Program-made: the position numbers and the translations under genes
From: Streptomyces sp. V3I8
GTDB lineage: Bacteria; Actinomycetota; Actinomycetes; Streptomycetales; Streptomycetaceae
Length of the DNA stretch: 64,000 bases
Direction: 5' to 3'
NCBI RefSeq assembly: GCF_030817535.1
Contig: NZ_JAUSZL010000002.1
Location: forward strand, 6,820,001 to 6,884,000
Notes under the pieces: model-generated
The model's input: the letters and a program-made list of their open reading frames with translations, nothing else
Databases searched by the model: none
Told to the model about the DNA's origin: nothing
Shown: positions 8,692 through 17,996 of the stretch, one piece after another
How positions within the stretch are numbered: position 1 is the stretch's first letter
Layout: the number at the start of each line of letters is the position of its first letter

Positions 8692-9039
8692 TCAGAGCAG
8701 TTTTCTGAGCCGGACGAGGTCGCGCAGACCCGCTTCGAGCCTGACCCGGCCCGAGCCCCAGGCCTTCGCGAAGTGCAGCTCGCCGGCCACCATCGCGACC
8801 AGGTCGTCACCGGTCATCGCGAGCCGGATCTCGGCCTTCTCGGGCGGCGGGCCGTCGACCGTGTCCAGCACCACGATCCGGCCGTCCCGCAGGCGGCCCA
8901 CGAAGGTGATGTCCAGATCGGTGATCCGGCAGCTCAGGGAGCGGTCCAACGCGGCCGCGCTCCGTACGTCGCCGTTCGCGCCCGCCATGCTGTCCGAGAG
9001 GTGGTCGAGTGCGCTGCGGCACTCCTCGATCGTCGCCAT
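8692..9039 (-). CDS. SCP2 sterol-binding-domain-like protein
   Basis: A 115-residue protein with the SCP2 fold pattern: a short N-terminal helix, the D-L-D-I-T-F-x-G-R-L strand pair, the charged E-K-A-E-I-R-L-A-M-T-G-D-D-L segment and the helix-ending G-E-L-H-F-A-K-A-W-G-S-G-R-V-R region. SCP2 domains bind lipids or act as scaffold domains in bacteria; the ligand is unknown here. It is divergent from the small protein gene at 9082. No good ribosome site is seen; a TACCGT box lies 14 nt before the ATG, so the leader is at most a couple of bases. Confidence 0.75.
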   Translation of the reverse strand: MATIEECRSALDHLSDSMAGANGDVRSAAALDRSLSCRITDLDITFVGRLRDGRIVVLDTVDGPPPEKAEIRLAMTGDDLVAMVAGELHFAKAWGSGRVRLEAGLRDLVRLRKLL

Positions 9040-9069
9040 CGTGATCGACGGTACCGCAGCGCCACGCGG

Positions 9070-9075
9070 TAGCGT
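9070..9075 (+). promoter_or_regulatory. -10 box, probable leaderless promoter
   Basis: TAGCGT lies with its first T exactly 12 nt upstream of the A of the ATG at 9082, so transcription should start on the start codon. No Shine-Dalgarno precedes that ATG, which agrees with leaderless translation. Confidence 0.5.
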
Positions 9076-9081
9076 CGGGGC

Positions 9082-9381
9082 ATGAGCGAGTCCATGACCG
9101 GGCCCGAGGACGGATCCCGGACCGGATCCGGCGGTTCGGAGCCCTCCGGTGCGCAGGCATACGACCCGGCCGCCCCCGCCCCCCTGCACGTCCCGCGCAC
9201 CCCCACGGGCGACGACGGGGTCGACGCCCTGCTCGACCGGCTGGGCGACGTGGACCACCTCGCGACGGACGGACACGTCGAGGTGTACGAGGATGTGCAC
9301 CGGGGGCTGCGCGACACGCTCACCGCGCTCGACGCCCGCCCGGGACCTCCGGCGCCCCCCGACCCGAACCACAGGAGCTGA
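9082..9381 (+). CDS. small conserved hypothetical protein upstream of tlyA
   Basis: A 99-residue acidic protein. Residues 1-45 are Gly/Ser/Pro-rich and look disordered. Residues about 46-88 (DDGVDALLDRLGDVDHLATD into HVEVYEDVHRGLRDTLTAL) form two likely amphipathic helices. No known domain recognised. It starts without a ribosome site, likely leaderless, and ends 7 nt before tlyA, so it is probably the first gene of the tlyA-nadK operon. A small ORF at this place is, from memory, conserved in streptomycetes. Confidence 0.75.
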   Translation: MSESMTGPEDGSRTGSGGSEPSGAQAYDPAAPAPLHVPRTPTGDDGVDALLDRLGDVDHLATDGHVEVYEDVHRGLRDTLTALDARPGPPAPPDPNHRS

Positions 9382-9388
9382 ACCGAAC

Positions 9389-10204
9389 GTGGCAGGAGTG
9401 GCACGACGCCGCCTCGACGCCGAGCTGGTCCGACGCAAGCTCGCCCGCTCGCGCGAGCACGCCGGGCAGCTGATCGCCGCCGGGCGGGTCACCGTCGGCA
9501 AGAACCTCGCGACCAAGTCCGCCACCCAGGTGGAGACCGCGGCCCCCATCCTCGTCGCCGAGGACGACGGCGACCCGGACTACGTCTCGCGCGGCGGCCA
9601 CAAGCTCGCCGGGGCGCTGGAGGCCTTCGTACCGCTGGGCCTGGAGGTCGAGGGCAGGCGGGCGCTGGACGCCGGGGCGTCGACGGGCGGCTTCACCGAT
9701 GTGCTGCTGCGCGCGGGCGTCTCACGGGTCCTCGCCGTGGACGTCGGCTACGGGCAGTTGGCGTGGTCTCTGCGAAGCGATGAACGCGTCACCGTCAAGG
9801 ACCGTACGAACGTACGCGAGTTGACGTTGGAGGCGATCGATGGGGAGCCGGTGGATCTTGTTGTCGGCGACTTGTCCTTCATCCCGCTCGGCCTGGTGCT
9901 GCCCGCCCTCGTGCGGTGCGCGGCGCCCGGTGCCGACCTGGTGATGATGGTCAAGCCGCAGTTCGAGGTGGGCAGGGAACGGCTCGGGAGCGGCGGCGTC
10001 GTCCGCAGCCCCGAGCTGCGGGCGGACGCCGTGCGCGGTGTGGCCCGCCGGGCGGCGGAACTGGGGCTCGGGGTGAAGGGCGTGACGGCCAGTCCGCTGC
10101 CCGGGCCCTCCGGGAACGTCGAGTACTTTCTGTGGCTGCGTGCCGGGGCACCCGCACTGGACCCGGCCGACGTCGATCGTGCAGTGGCGGAGGGGCCGCG
10201 TTGA
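9389..10204 (+). CDS. tlyA: TlyA family rRNA 2'-O-methyltransferase
   Basis: A 271-residue enzyme of the expected length. An S4 RNA-binding domain spans residues about 4-65 (RRRLDAELVRRKLARSREHA), and the RrmJ-type methyltransferase domain follows with the SAM motif LDAGASTGGFTD near residues 93-104 and MVKPQFEVGRE containing the catalytic-type lysine. In mycobacteria TlyA methylates 16S C1409 and 23S C1920 and confers capreomycin sensitivity; the same activity is expected here. GTG start with ACAGGAG 11 nt upstream. Its stop overlaps the TTG of nadK, so the two are coupled. Confidence 0.95.
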   Translation: MAGVARRRLDAELVRRKLARSREHAGQLIAAGRVTVGKNLATKSATQVETAAPILVAEDDGDPDYVSRGGHKLAGALEAFVPLGLEVEGRRALDAGASTGGFTDVLLRAGVSRVLAVDVGYGQLAWSLRSDERVTVKDRTNVRELTLEAIDGEPVDLVVGDLSFIPLGLVLPALVRCAAPGADLVMMVKPQFEVGRERLGSGGVVRSPELRADAVRGVARRAAELGLGVKGVTASPLPGPSGNVEYFLWLRAGAPALDPADVDRAVAEGPR

Positions 10205-11106
10205 CTGAGACCCGATCTCGAACTGTTTTCCTGCTCGCCCACACCGGACGGCCCGCGGCCATCCGCAGTGCCGAGCTGGTCGTGGAGGGGCTCCTGCGCT
10301 CCGGGCTCGGCGTACGGGTCCTGGAGGCGGAGGCGGCCGACCTGCCGCTGCCGCCGACGGTGGAGCTCGTCAGGGAGGCGACCCCGGAATGCCTCGACGG
10401 ATGCGAACTGCTGATCGTCCTCGGCGGTGACGGCACGCTGCTGCGCGGCGCCGAGTTCGCCCGCGCCTCCGGGGTGCCGATGCTCGGCGTCAACCTCGGG
10501 CGCGTCGGCTTCCTCGCGGAGGCCGAACGCGACGACCTCGACAAGGTCGTCGACCGGGTGGTGACGAAGGCGTACGAGGTCGAGGAGCGCATGACCGTCG
10601 ACGTCGTCGTGCACAGCAACGGCGACGTCGTGCACACGGACTGGGCGCTCAACGAGGCCGCCGTGCAGAAGGCGGGGGCCGAGAAGCTCCTCGAGGTCGT
10701 CCTGGAGATCGACGGGCGGCCCGTGACGGGCTTCGGCTGCGACGGCATCGTCTGCGCGACCCCGACCGGGTCGACGGCGTACGCCTTCTCCGCGGGCGGG
10801 CCCGTGGTGTGGCCGGAGGTCGAGGCGCTGCTCATGGTGCCGATCAGCGCGCACGCCCTGTTCGCCAAGCCGCTGGTGACCTCGCCGAACTCGGTGCTGG
10901 CCGTGGAGATCCTGCCGCACATCCCGCCCGGGGTGCTGTGGTGCGACGGCCGGCGCACGATCGAGCTGCCGCCCGGTGCCCGGGTGGAGGTCCGCCGCGG
11001 GGCCGTGCCGGTGCGGCTGGCCCGGCTGCACCACGCCTCGTTCACCGACCGGCTCGTCGCCAAGTTCGCGCTGCCGGTGGCCGGCTGGCGGGGCGTTCCG
11101 AACTGA
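10201..11106 (+). CDS. nadK: NAD kinase
   Basis: A 301-residue ATP/polyphosphate-NAD kinase making NADP. The GGDGT motif is at residues 75-79, followed by the NEAAVQK motif and the glycine-rich TPTGSTAYAFSAGGPVV segment, both diagnostic. It begins with TTG overlapping the tlyA stop (TTGA), preceded by GGAGGGG. No ATG fits near the family start (the first strand begins at residue 8). Placement between tlyA and recN is the standard actinobacterial arrangement. Confidence 0.95.
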   Translation: MTETRSRTVFLLAHTGRPAAIRSAELVVEGLLRSGLGVRVLEAEAADLPLPPTVELVREATPECLDGCELLIVLGGDGTLLRGAEFARASGVPMLGVNLGRVGFLAEAERDDLDKVVDRVVTKAYEVEERMTVDVVVHSNGDVVHTDWALNEAAVQKAGAEKLLEVVLEIDGRPVTGFGCDGIVCATPTGSTAYAFSAGGPVVWPEVEALLMVPISAHALFAKPLVTSPNSVLAVEILPHIPPGVLWCDGRRTIELPPGARVEVRRGAVPVRLARLHHASFTDRLVAKFALPVAGWRGVPN

Positions 11107-11227
11107 GCGGGAGGGCGGGCGCGGCGGCTGTCCGGGGCGGCTCCCGGGAGTGACCTCGGGCGCCGTGGGCACCTGGACGTTTGTGCAGGGACTGGGGCGG
11201 CGTCGCGCCGGGCGGGAGAAACCTCGT

Positions 11228-12979
11228 ATGGTCATGTCCGTGTTGGAGGAGATGCGGATACGGTCGCTCGGAGTCATCGACGACGCGGTTGTCGAGCTGT
11301 CGCCGGGCTTCACCGCCGTGACGGGTGAGACCGGTGCGGGCAAGACGATGGTGGTCACCAGCCTCGGGCTGCTGCTGGGCGGACGCGCCGACGCCGCCCT
11401 GGTGCGGATCGGCGCGAAGAACGCGGTCGTGGAGGGACGGATCTCCGTCCCCGACGGCGCTTCCGCGATCCTGCGGGCGGAGGAGGCCGGGGCGGAGCTG
11501 GACGACGGCACCCTGCTCATCAGCCGTACCGTTTCCGCCGAGGGCCGCTCGCGCGCGCACCTCGGCGGGCGGTCCGTGCCGGTGGGGCTGCTCGCCGAGC
11601 TGGCCGACGACCTGGTGGCGGTGCACGGCCAGACCGACCAGCAGGGGCTGCTCAAGCTGTCCCGGCAGCGGCAGGCCCTCGACCGGTACGCGGGCGACGC
11701 GGTCGCCGTGCCGCTCGACAAGTACAGGGGCGCCTACCGGCGGCTGCGCGCCATCTCCACCGAGCTGGACGAGATCACCACCCGCGCGCGTGAACGCGCC
11801 CAGGAAGCCGACATGCTGCGCTTCGGGCTCGACGAGGTCGCCGCGGTGGAGCCCAGGGCGGGCGAGGACGTGGAACTCGCGGCCGAGGCCGAGCGGCTCG
11901 GGCACGCGGAGGCGCTCGCGTCGGCCGCCACGGTCGCGCACGCCGCCCTGGCGGGCAACCCGGAGGACCCGGAGGGCATCGACGCCGCGACCCTCGTCGC
12001 GGGCGCGCACCGGGCCCTGGAGGCCGTCCGGTCGCACGACGCGGCCCTGGCGGGTCTGGCGGGCCGCATCGGGGAGATCGGCATCCTGCTGGGCGACGTG
12101 GCGGGGGAGCTGGCGGGGTACGCCGACGACCTCGACGCGGATCCCCTGCGGCTGGCGGCCGTCGAGGAGCGGCGTGCCGCGCTCACCGCGCTGACCCGCA
12201 AGTACGGCGAGTCCGGCGAGGGGGTGACCGCGGTGCTGACCTGGGCCGAGCGGAGTGCCGCACGGCTCCTGGAACTGGACGGCGACGACGACCGGATCGG
12301 CGAGCTCACCGTCGAGCGGGACGCGCTGCGGGCCGAGCTGGGCGGACTGGCGCAGGCCCTGACCGACGCCCGTACGGAGGCCGCGGACCGCTTCGCCGCC
12401 GCGGTGACCGCCGAACTGGCCTCGCTCGCCATGCCGCACGCGCGCGTGTCGTTCGAGATCCGGCAGACAGAGGACCCGGAGGGGGTGCAGGTCGACGGAC
12501 GTCCGGTCTCGTACGGGCCCGCCGGCTGCGACGAGGTCGAACTGCTCCTGGCCCCGCACCCGGGTGCGCCGCCGCGGCCCATCGCCAAGGGCGCGTCCGG
12601 CGGTGAGCTGTCGCGCGTCATGCTCGCGGTCGAGGTCGTCTTCGCGGGTACGGACCCCGTGCCCACGTACCTCTTCGACGAGGTCGACGCCGGTGTCGGC
12701 GGCAAGGCGGCCGTCGAGATCGGCCGCCGGCTCGCGAAGCTCGCCAAGAGCGCGCAGGTCGTCGTCGTGACCCACCTGCCCCAGGTGGCGGCCTTCGCCG
12801 ACCGGCAGCTGCTGGTCGAGAAGACCAACGACGGATCGGTTACCCGCTCCGGGGTGAAGGTCCTGGAGGGCGAGGACCGCATCCGCGAGCTGTCCCGCAT
12901 GCTGGCCGGCCAGGAGGACTCGCAGACGGCCCGCGCCCACGCGGAGGAGCTCCTGGCGGCGGCCCGGGCGGACGGGTGA
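11228..12979 (+). CDS. recN: DNA repair protein RecN
   Basis: A 583-residue SMC-like ATPase for double-strand-break repair. Walker A GETGAGKT is at residues 33-40; the middle is a Glu/Arg/Ala-rich coiled coil with an internal break; the C-terminal head has KGASGGELSRVMLA (signature) and TYLFDEVDAGVGG (Walker B). The ATG at 11228 has GGGAG 9 nt upstream; an ATG two codons later is possible. No GAAC-N4-GTTC LexA box is seen in the 121-nt gap to nadK, so SOS control is not evident. It is followed by a gap of about 300 nt. Confidence 0.95.
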   Translation: MVMSVLEEMRIRSLGVIDDAVVELSPGFTAVTGETGAGKTMVVTSLGLLLGGRADAALVRIGAKNAVVEGRISVPDGASAILRAEEAGAELDDGTLLISRTVSAEGRSRAHLGGRSVPVGLLAELADDLVAVHGQTDQQGLLKLSRQRQALDRYAGDAVAVPLDKYRGAYRRLRAISTELDEITTRARERAQEADMLRFGLDEVAAVEPRAGEDVELAAEAERLGHAEALASAATVAHAALAGNPEDPEGIDAATLVAGAHRALEAVRSHDAALAGLAGRIGEIGILLGDVAGELAGYADDLDADPLRLAAVEERRAALTALTRKYGESGEGVTAVLTWAERSAARLLELDGDDDRIGELTVERDALRAELGGLAQALTDARTEAADRFAAAVTAELASLAMPHARVSFEIRQTEDPEGVQVDGRPVSYGPAGCDEVELLLAPHPGAPPRPIAKGASGGELSRVMLAVEVVFAGTDPVPTYLFDEVDAGVGGKAAVEIGRRLAKLAKSAQVVVVTHLPQVAAFADRQLLVEKTNDGSVTRSGVKVLEGEDRIRELSRMLAGQEDSQTARAHAEELLAAARADG

Positions 12980-13286
12980 CCCGAGGGGGGCGTCGCCGGT
13001 CGCACGACCGGCCGTGAGCGGGAAGGGGCGCGAAGGAGGCGTGGGTGGGGGCTCGGCAGTGCGGGCGCCCGCCCCCCGGTGCCTTCGGGCATCGTCCGGC
13101 TTTCACTCGTGTGAGTGAGAGCCGTATCTCCCTCGCGCACCATGCGTCACATCGGCCCCTCGGTGGTCGGCAACTCCGCCCTCTCCTGGCATCCTTGGAG
13201 GAAGGACGGGCGGGCGATCCCCGCCGTCCGATCCTTCTGTACGTTTCTTCGTGACCGCCCGACGCCGAACCAGGAGCCCCGGCCAC
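12980..13286. other. intergenic region between recN and glycosyltransferase
   Basis: No gene is supported here; open frames lack ribosome sites and homology. It holds one perfect short palindrome (listed separately) and GC-rich imperfect repeats after recN that may act as terminator. A promoter for the downstream glycosyltransferase is expected but no clear -35/-10 pair is seen. Confidence 0.6.
13103..13118. promoter_or_regulatory. palindrome TCACTC-N4-GAGTGA
   Basis: A perfect 6-bp inverted repeat with a 4-nt GTGT spacer lies 169 nt before the glycosyltransferase start. The size suits a dimeric regulator site, but no specific regulator can be named. Confidence 0.3.
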
Positions 13287-14441
13287 GTGAGCCACGTGAG
13301 CAGCCACGCACCGCACGGACACGCACCGTACGGGCAGTCGCCGCTGCGTACCGTCCAGGTGCTCGGCGGTGGCAGCACGGGCAGCTGTGCCCATGTCCGG
13401 TCGCTCACCTCGGGACTCGTCGCACGGGGCGTGCGGGTCACCGTCTGCGCCCCCGCCGAGGCCGACCACGCGTACGACTTCACCGGCGTCGGCGCCGACC
13501 ACGTACCGGTGCCGAAGCGCAGCGACCCGGCCTCGGTGGCCGCGCTGCGGGCGGCCTGCGCGGACGCCGACCTGGTGCACGCGCACGGTCTGCACGCCGC
13601 GCTGCGGGCCGCACTCGCGCTCGGCGGACGGCGCGTCCCGCTCGTCGTCACCTGGCACACCCGGCCGTCCGCCGAGGGCGCGCGGGCCCGGTTGCTGCGT
13701 GTGCTGGAGCGGCGCGTCGTCAAGGCCGCCTCGGTGGTCCTCGGATCCTCGTCCGACCTGGTGGACCGGGCCCGCAGCAGGGGCGCGCGGGACGCGCGGC
13801 TCAGCGCGGTCGCGCTGCCGGCCCGGCGCGGGTCCGTCGCCGCGGGCGAGCACGCCGAGCGGCTGCGGCCCAAGGCGCGCGCCGAACTCGGCACGGTCGA
13901 CCGGCCGTTGCTGGTGACCGTCGGCTCCCTCGACCGGCACCGGGGCCATCACACCCTGCTGGACGCCACGCGCGCGTGGCGGCGGCTCGACCCCGTGCCG
14001 CTCCTCGTGATCGCCGGGGAGGGGCCGCTGCGCGGCGAACTCCAGCGGCGCATCGAGGACGAGGGACTGCCCGTACGCCTGATCGGCCGCCGGGACGACA
14101 TCGGGGAACTGCTCGCGGCCGCCGACCTCGCCCTGCTGCCGGGCTTCCCAGAAGCACGCTCCGTGCTCGCCCAGGAGGCCCTCCACGCGCGCGTGCCACT
14201 GGTCGCGGCCGTCACCGGCGGGATCACCGACCTCGTCGGCGACGCGGCCGAACTCGTACCGCACGGCGACCCCGAAGCGCTCGCCGAGGCCGTCGTGGGC
14301 CTCCTCGCCGACCCCGGCCGGTGCGAGCGCCTCAAGGACAGGGGCACGCGCCAGGCGGCCACCTGGCCGACCGAGGACGACACGGTGGCCCAGGTGCTGA
14401 GCGTGTACGACGAACTGACCCGGCCCTGGCCGCTCCACTGA
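13287..14441 (+). CDS. GT4-type glycosyltransferase
   Basis: A 384-residue retaining GT-B glycosyltransferase. The N-terminal Rossmann half has VLGGGSTGSCAHVRSLTSGL near residues 25-45 and the HAHGLHAALRAALAL segment; the C-terminal half has the donor-binding motif pattern LLPGFPEARSVLAQEALHA, with Glu-x7-Glu spacing typical of GT4, and VTGGITDLVGDAAELVPHGD. Acceptor and sugar are not readable. The GTG at 13287 is chosen because CAGGAG lies 10 nt upstream; an earlier GTG at 13251 has none. No signal peptide. It is convergent with the PucR regulator gene, 33 nt apart. Confidence 0.85.
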   Translation: MSHVSSHAPHGHAPYGQSPLRTVQVLGGGSTGSCAHVRSLTSGLVARGVRVTVCAPAEADHAYDFTGVGADHVPVPKRSDPASVAALRAACADADLVHAHGLHAALRAALALGGRRVPLVVTWHTRPSAEGARARLLRVLERRVVKAASVVLGSSSDLVDRARSRGARDARLSAVALPARRGSVAAGEHAERLRPKARAELGTVDRPLLVTVGSLDRHRGHHTLLDATRAWRRLDPVPLLVIAGEGPLRGELQRRIEDEGLPVRLIGRRDDIGELLAAADLALLPGFPEARSVLAQEALHARVPLVAAVTGGITDLVGDAAELVPHGDPEALAEAVVGLLADPGRCERLKDRGTRQAATWPTEDDTVAQVLSVYDELTRPWPLH

Positions 14442-14474
14442 ACCCCCGGGCCGCGGCAGGAACGCGGGCGGGCG

Positions 14475-16118
14475 TCACGGGACCAGTCTGCGGGCCCGCA
14501 GCGCGAGACTCAGGGCCAGCACCGTCTGCGGGTCGTCGAGGTCCGTCCCGAGCAGCTCGCCGATCCGCGCGAGCCGGTTGTAGAGCGTCTGCCGGTTGAG
14601 ATGCAGCTCGCGCGCGGTCTCCGCCTTGCGGCCCGCGTGCGCCAGATACGTCTCCAGGGTGGGCAGCAGCGGCGGCTTCGAGCGGTGGTCGTGGTCGCGC
14701 AGGGGACCGATCGCGCGGTCCACGAAGGCGGCCAGGTCCGGATGGTCCCGCAACCGCCACAGCAGCAGGTCGGTGTCCAGCCGCCGGGCGTCGTACCAGG
14801 GCCGGTCGGGCAGCCCCTGGGCGGCCGTCGCCGTCTCGGCCGCGTGCCGCAGGCCCGCCGACGCGGCCGCCCAGCCGCCCGCCACGCCGACCACCACCAC
14901 CGGGGGCTGCGCGCCCGGCCGCTGCATCCCGGCCCGCTCCACGCCCGCCCGCAGCGCCGCGGCGACCCGGTCCGCGACGGCCTGCCGCTCGCCCTCCGCA
15001 CGCAGTGCCACCAGCAGGGGCACCCGGCCCTCGACGGGACGCACGCCCGGCAGGACCGGGACGCCCACCGAGGCCAGCTCCTCGGCGACCGCGCGGGCCA
15101 GTACGGCCCAGCCGCCGCCGGGGGCGAGCCCGTCGGCGAGGCGCATGACGACCGGCAGCAGCGGGCTCGCGCCGGGCCTGAAGCCGAGGACCCGGGCCTG
15201 CGCGGGCGCGTCCCGCGCCTCGATCCGGCCCTCCGCGAGGTCGGTGAGGAAGTCGCCGCGCCCCCGGGCCGCCAGCTCCTCCTCCTGGCGGGCCTGCATC
15301 AGGACCACGGCCAGGACGTCCGCGGCCCGCTGTGCCGCGATGCGGTGCACGGGCGCGAGCGGGGTGTTCACGGGCAGCAGGACGAGCCGGGCCCGGACCG
15401 CCCCGGGGCCGCCACCGGAGCCGGTACCGGGCACGTCGACCAGGACGGAGCCGGCCGGCGGGTCCTCCTCGCGCCGGCCGCGCAGCCCCTCCCACACCTG
15501 GAGCGGGTCGGCGTTCGCGGGGCCGGTCCCGGCGGCGTACAGGAGCTGTCCGTCGGCGGTCTCCAGGAAGACCGGGTTGGCGCCGAAGTCGGCCAGGATG
15601 CCCAGGACCTGGGGGATGCCGCCCCCGCCGAGCAGGGCCCCGGTGCAGCGCCGGTGCACCTCCTCGGCGCGCTGGAGCAGCGCGTAGTGGCCGTTGACGA
15701 TCTCGGTGTGGATCTCCTGCGTGACCGTCACGAACGCCACCTCGCGGTGCAGCTGCACCAGGGGCAGACCGGCCGTGCGGGCCGTCTCCACCAGGGCCGC
15801 GGGGAGTTTCGCGAAGCGCGGCCCCAGCTCCACGACGAGGGCCGCGATGCCGCGCTCGGCGAGGGTGCGGACGAAGGCGCGCTGGTCGGCGGGGCGGGTG
15901 CCGAGCCCGTACCCCGTGGTCAGGAGCAGTTCGCCGCCCTTGAGCAGCGAGGCGATGTTCGGCACCTCGCCCGCGTGCACCCAGCGCACGGTGCGGCCGA
16001 GGCGGTCGGCGCCCGCCAGGACCTCCGGCAGGCCGCCGCGCAGCCCGGGCAGCTCCAGGGCGCGCCGCACGGTGATTCCGCCGTCGTGCGGGTCCGGCAT
16101 GTCGGTACGGCTGTCCAT
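14475..16118 (-). CDS. PucR family transcriptional regulator
   Basis: A 547-residue regulator. The N-terminal purine-catabolism (PucR) domain covers about residues 15-135 (ITVRRALELPGLRGGLPEVL, WVHAGEVPNIASLLKGGELL). The middle is a degenerate GGDEF-like/CdaR region. The C-terminal helix-turn-helix at about 483-545 contains LETYLAHAGRKAETARELHL and NRQTLYNRLARI, as in PucR/CdaR regulators. Such proteins activate purine, amino-acid or polyamine catabolism genes. No catabolic operon is adjacent, so the target is unknown. An internal ATG six codons in is an alternative start. It lies 75 nt downstream of the GH15 gene on the same strand and could be co-transcribed with it. Confidence 0.88.
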   Translation of the reverse strand: MDSRTDMPDPHDGGITVRRALELPGLRGGLPEVLAGADRLGRTVRWVHAGEVPNIASLLKGGELLLTTGYGLGTRPADQRAFVRTLAERGIAALVVELGPRFAKLPAALVETARTAGLPLVQLHREVAFVTVTQEIHTEIVNGHYALLQRAEEVHRRCTGALLGGGGIPQVLGILADFGANPVFLETADGQLLYAAGTGPANADPLQVWEGLRGRREEDPPAGSVLVDVPGTGSGGGPGAVRARLVLLPVNTPLAPVHRIAAQRAADVLAVVLMQARQEEELAARGRGDFLTDLAEGRIEARDAPAQARVLGFRPGASPLLPVVMRLADGLAPGGGWAVLARAVAEELASVGVPVLPGVRPVEGRVPLLVALRAEGERQAVADRVAAALRAGVERAGMQRPGAQPPVVVVGVAGGWAAASAGLRHAAETATAAQGLPDRPWYDARRLDTDLLLWRLRDHPDLAAFVDRAIGPLRDHDHRSKPPLLPTLETYLAHAGRKAETARELHLNRQTLYNRLARIGELLGTDLDDPQTVLALSLALRARRLVP

Positions 16119-16193
16119 GACCGGACGCTACCCCGTCCGCCACCTGCCGTGATGACGGGCCGGACGGGGCTCACCCGCGCCCTGCGGGTCCGC

Positions 16194-17996
16194 TCAGCCG
16201 CCGTACGCCCCGGACGCCGTCAGGCGCAGGGCCGTGTCGATCAGCGGCACGTGACTGAACGCCTGCGGGAAGTTGCCCACCTGGCGCTGCAGGACCGGGT
16301 CCCACTCCTCCGCGAGCAGACCCAGGTCGTTGCGCAGGGCCAGCAGCTTCTCGAAGAGCTTGCGGGCCTCGTCGACCCGGCCGATCATCGCGAGGTCGTC
16401 GGCCATCCAGAACGAGCAGGCCAGGAACGCGCCCTCGTCGCCCTCCAGACCGTCCACGCCCGCGTCGTCACCGGAGGTCGGGTAGCGCAGGATGAAGCCG
16501 TCCGTGGTGGACAGCTCGCGCTGGATGGCCTCGATGGTGCCGATCACCCGCTTGTCGTCCGGCGGCAGGAAGCCCATCTGCGGGATCAGCAGCAGCGAGG
16601 CGTCCAGCTCCTTGGAGCCGTACGACTGCGTGAAGGTGTTGCGCTCCTTGTCGTAACCCTTCTCACACACGTCCCGGTGGATGTCGTCACGCAGCTCGCG
16701 CCACTTCTCCAGCGGGCCGTCCGCGTCCCCGGACTCGATGAGCTTGATCGTGCGGTCGACGGCGACCCACGCCATCACCTTCGAGTGGACGAAGTGGCGG
16801 CGCGGCCCGCGGACCTCCCAGATGCCCTCGTCGGGCTCGTCCCAGTGGTCCTCGAGGTAGCGGATCAGCTTGAGCTGGAGCAGCGAGGCGTAGTCGTTGC
16901 GGGCCAGACCCGTCATGTGGGCCAGGTGCAGCGCCTCGGTCACCTCGCCGTAGACGTCCAGCTGGAGCTGGTTCGCGGCGCCGTTGCCGACGCGTACGGG
17001 CCCGGAGTTCTCGTAGCCGGGCAGCCAGTCGAGCTCCGCCTCGCCCAGTTCCCGCTCGCCCGCGATGCCGTACATGATCTGCAGGTTCTCGGGGTCGCCG
17101 GCGACCGCGCGCAGCAGCCACTCGCGCCAGGCGCGCGCCTCCTCGCGGTAGCCGGTGCGCAGCAGCGACGACAGGGTGATCGCCGCGTCCCGCAGCCACG
17201 TGTAGCGGTAGTCCCAGTTGCGGACGCCGCCGATCTCCTCCGGGAGGGAGGTCGTGGGGGCGGCGACGATACCGCCCGTCGGCCCGTACGTCAGCGCCTT
17301 CAGCGTGATCAGCGAGCGGACCACGGCCTCGCGGTACGGCCCGTGGTACGTGCACTGCGCCACCCAGTCGCGCCAGAACTCCTCGGTGGCCTCCAGGGAC
17401 TGCTCCGGCTCGGGCAGCGGCGGCGGCGGCTTGTGCGAGGGCTCCCAGGAGATGGTGAACGCGATGCGCTCACCCGGGGCGACCGTGAAGTCCGAGTACG
17501 TCGTGAGGGCCTTGCCGTAGGTCTCGCACTCGGTGTCGTACCAGACGGAGTCGGGACCGGCGACGGCCACCGTCCGCCCCTCGTGCTTGTGCACCCACGG
17601 CACCACCCGCCCGTACGAGAAGCGCATCCGCAGCGCGGAGCGCATCGGGACGCGGCCCGTGACGCCCTCGACGATGCGGATCAGCTGGGGAGCCCCGTCA
17701 CGCGGTGGCATGAAATCGGTCACGCGGACCGTGCCGCGTGAGGTGTCCCACTCGGATTCGAGGATCAGCGAGTCGCCGCGGTAGCGGCGGCGGACCGCCG
17801 CCGGCGGCTCGGCGGCGTCGGCATGCGCGGGACCGAGCCGCCAGAACCCGTGCTCCTCCGTGCCGAGCAGTCCCGCGAAGACGGCGTGGGAGTCGAAGCG
17901 GGGGAGGCACAGCCAGTCCACCGTGCCGTCCCTGCAGACCAGCGCGGCCGTCTGCATGTCTCCGATAAGTGCGTAGTCTTCGATGCGCCCGGCCAC
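16194..17996 (-). CDS. glycoside hydrolase family 15 protein (glucoamylase/trehalase-like)
   Basis: A 600-residue cytoplasmic GH15 enzyme. The N-terminal beta-sandwich begins IEDYALIGDMQTAALVCRDG and covers about 240 residues; the (alpha/alpha)6 barrel follows with NWDYRYTWLRDAAITLSSLL. The general acid lies in DEGIWEVRG and the general base in LLAEEWDP, the usual GH15 pair. Mycobacterial members of this subgroup act as trehalases, so trehalose or alpha-glucan hydrolysis is likely. No signal peptide. The GTG at 17996 has GGAG 6 nt upstream; the TTG two codons earlier abuts that site and is less likely. Confidence 0.88.
   Translation of the reverse strand: MAGRIEDYALIGDMQTAALVCRDGTVDWLCLPRFDSHAVFAGLLGTEEHGFWRLGPAHADAAEPPAAVRRRYRGDSLILESEWDTSRGTVRVTDFMPPRDGAPQLIRIVEGVTGRVPMRSALRMRFSYGRVVPWVHKHEGRTVAVAGPDSVWYDTECETYGKALTTYSDFTVAPGERIAFTISWEPSHKPPPPLPEPEQSLEATEEFWRDWVAQCTYHGPYREAVVRSLITLKALTYGPTGGIVAAPTTSLPEEIGGVRNWDYRYTWLRDAAITLSSLLRTGYREEARAWREWLLRAVAGDPENLQIMYGIAGERELGEAELDWLPGYENSGPVRVGNGAANQLQLDVYGEVTEALHLAHMTGLARNDYASLLQLKLIRYLEDHWDEPDEGIWEVRGPRRHFVHSKVMAWVAVDRTIKLIESGDADGPLEKWRELRDDIHRDVCEKGYDKERNTFTQSYGSKELDASLLLIPQMGFLPPDDKRVIGTIEAIQRELSTTDGFILRYPTSGDDAGVDGLEGDEGAFLACSFWMADDLAMIGRVDEARKLFEKLLALRNDLGLLAEEWDPVLQRQVGNFPQAFSHVPLIDTALRLTASGAYGG

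Noticed and set aside
11107..11227. LexA/SOS box before recN
   Set aside because: No GAAC-N4-GTTC type sequence is present in the gap.
14601..17741. 1046-residue plus-strand open frame opposite the PucR and GH15 genes
   Set aside because: Composition is antisense-like, with no domain or ribosome site; the minus-strand genes have full family motifs.
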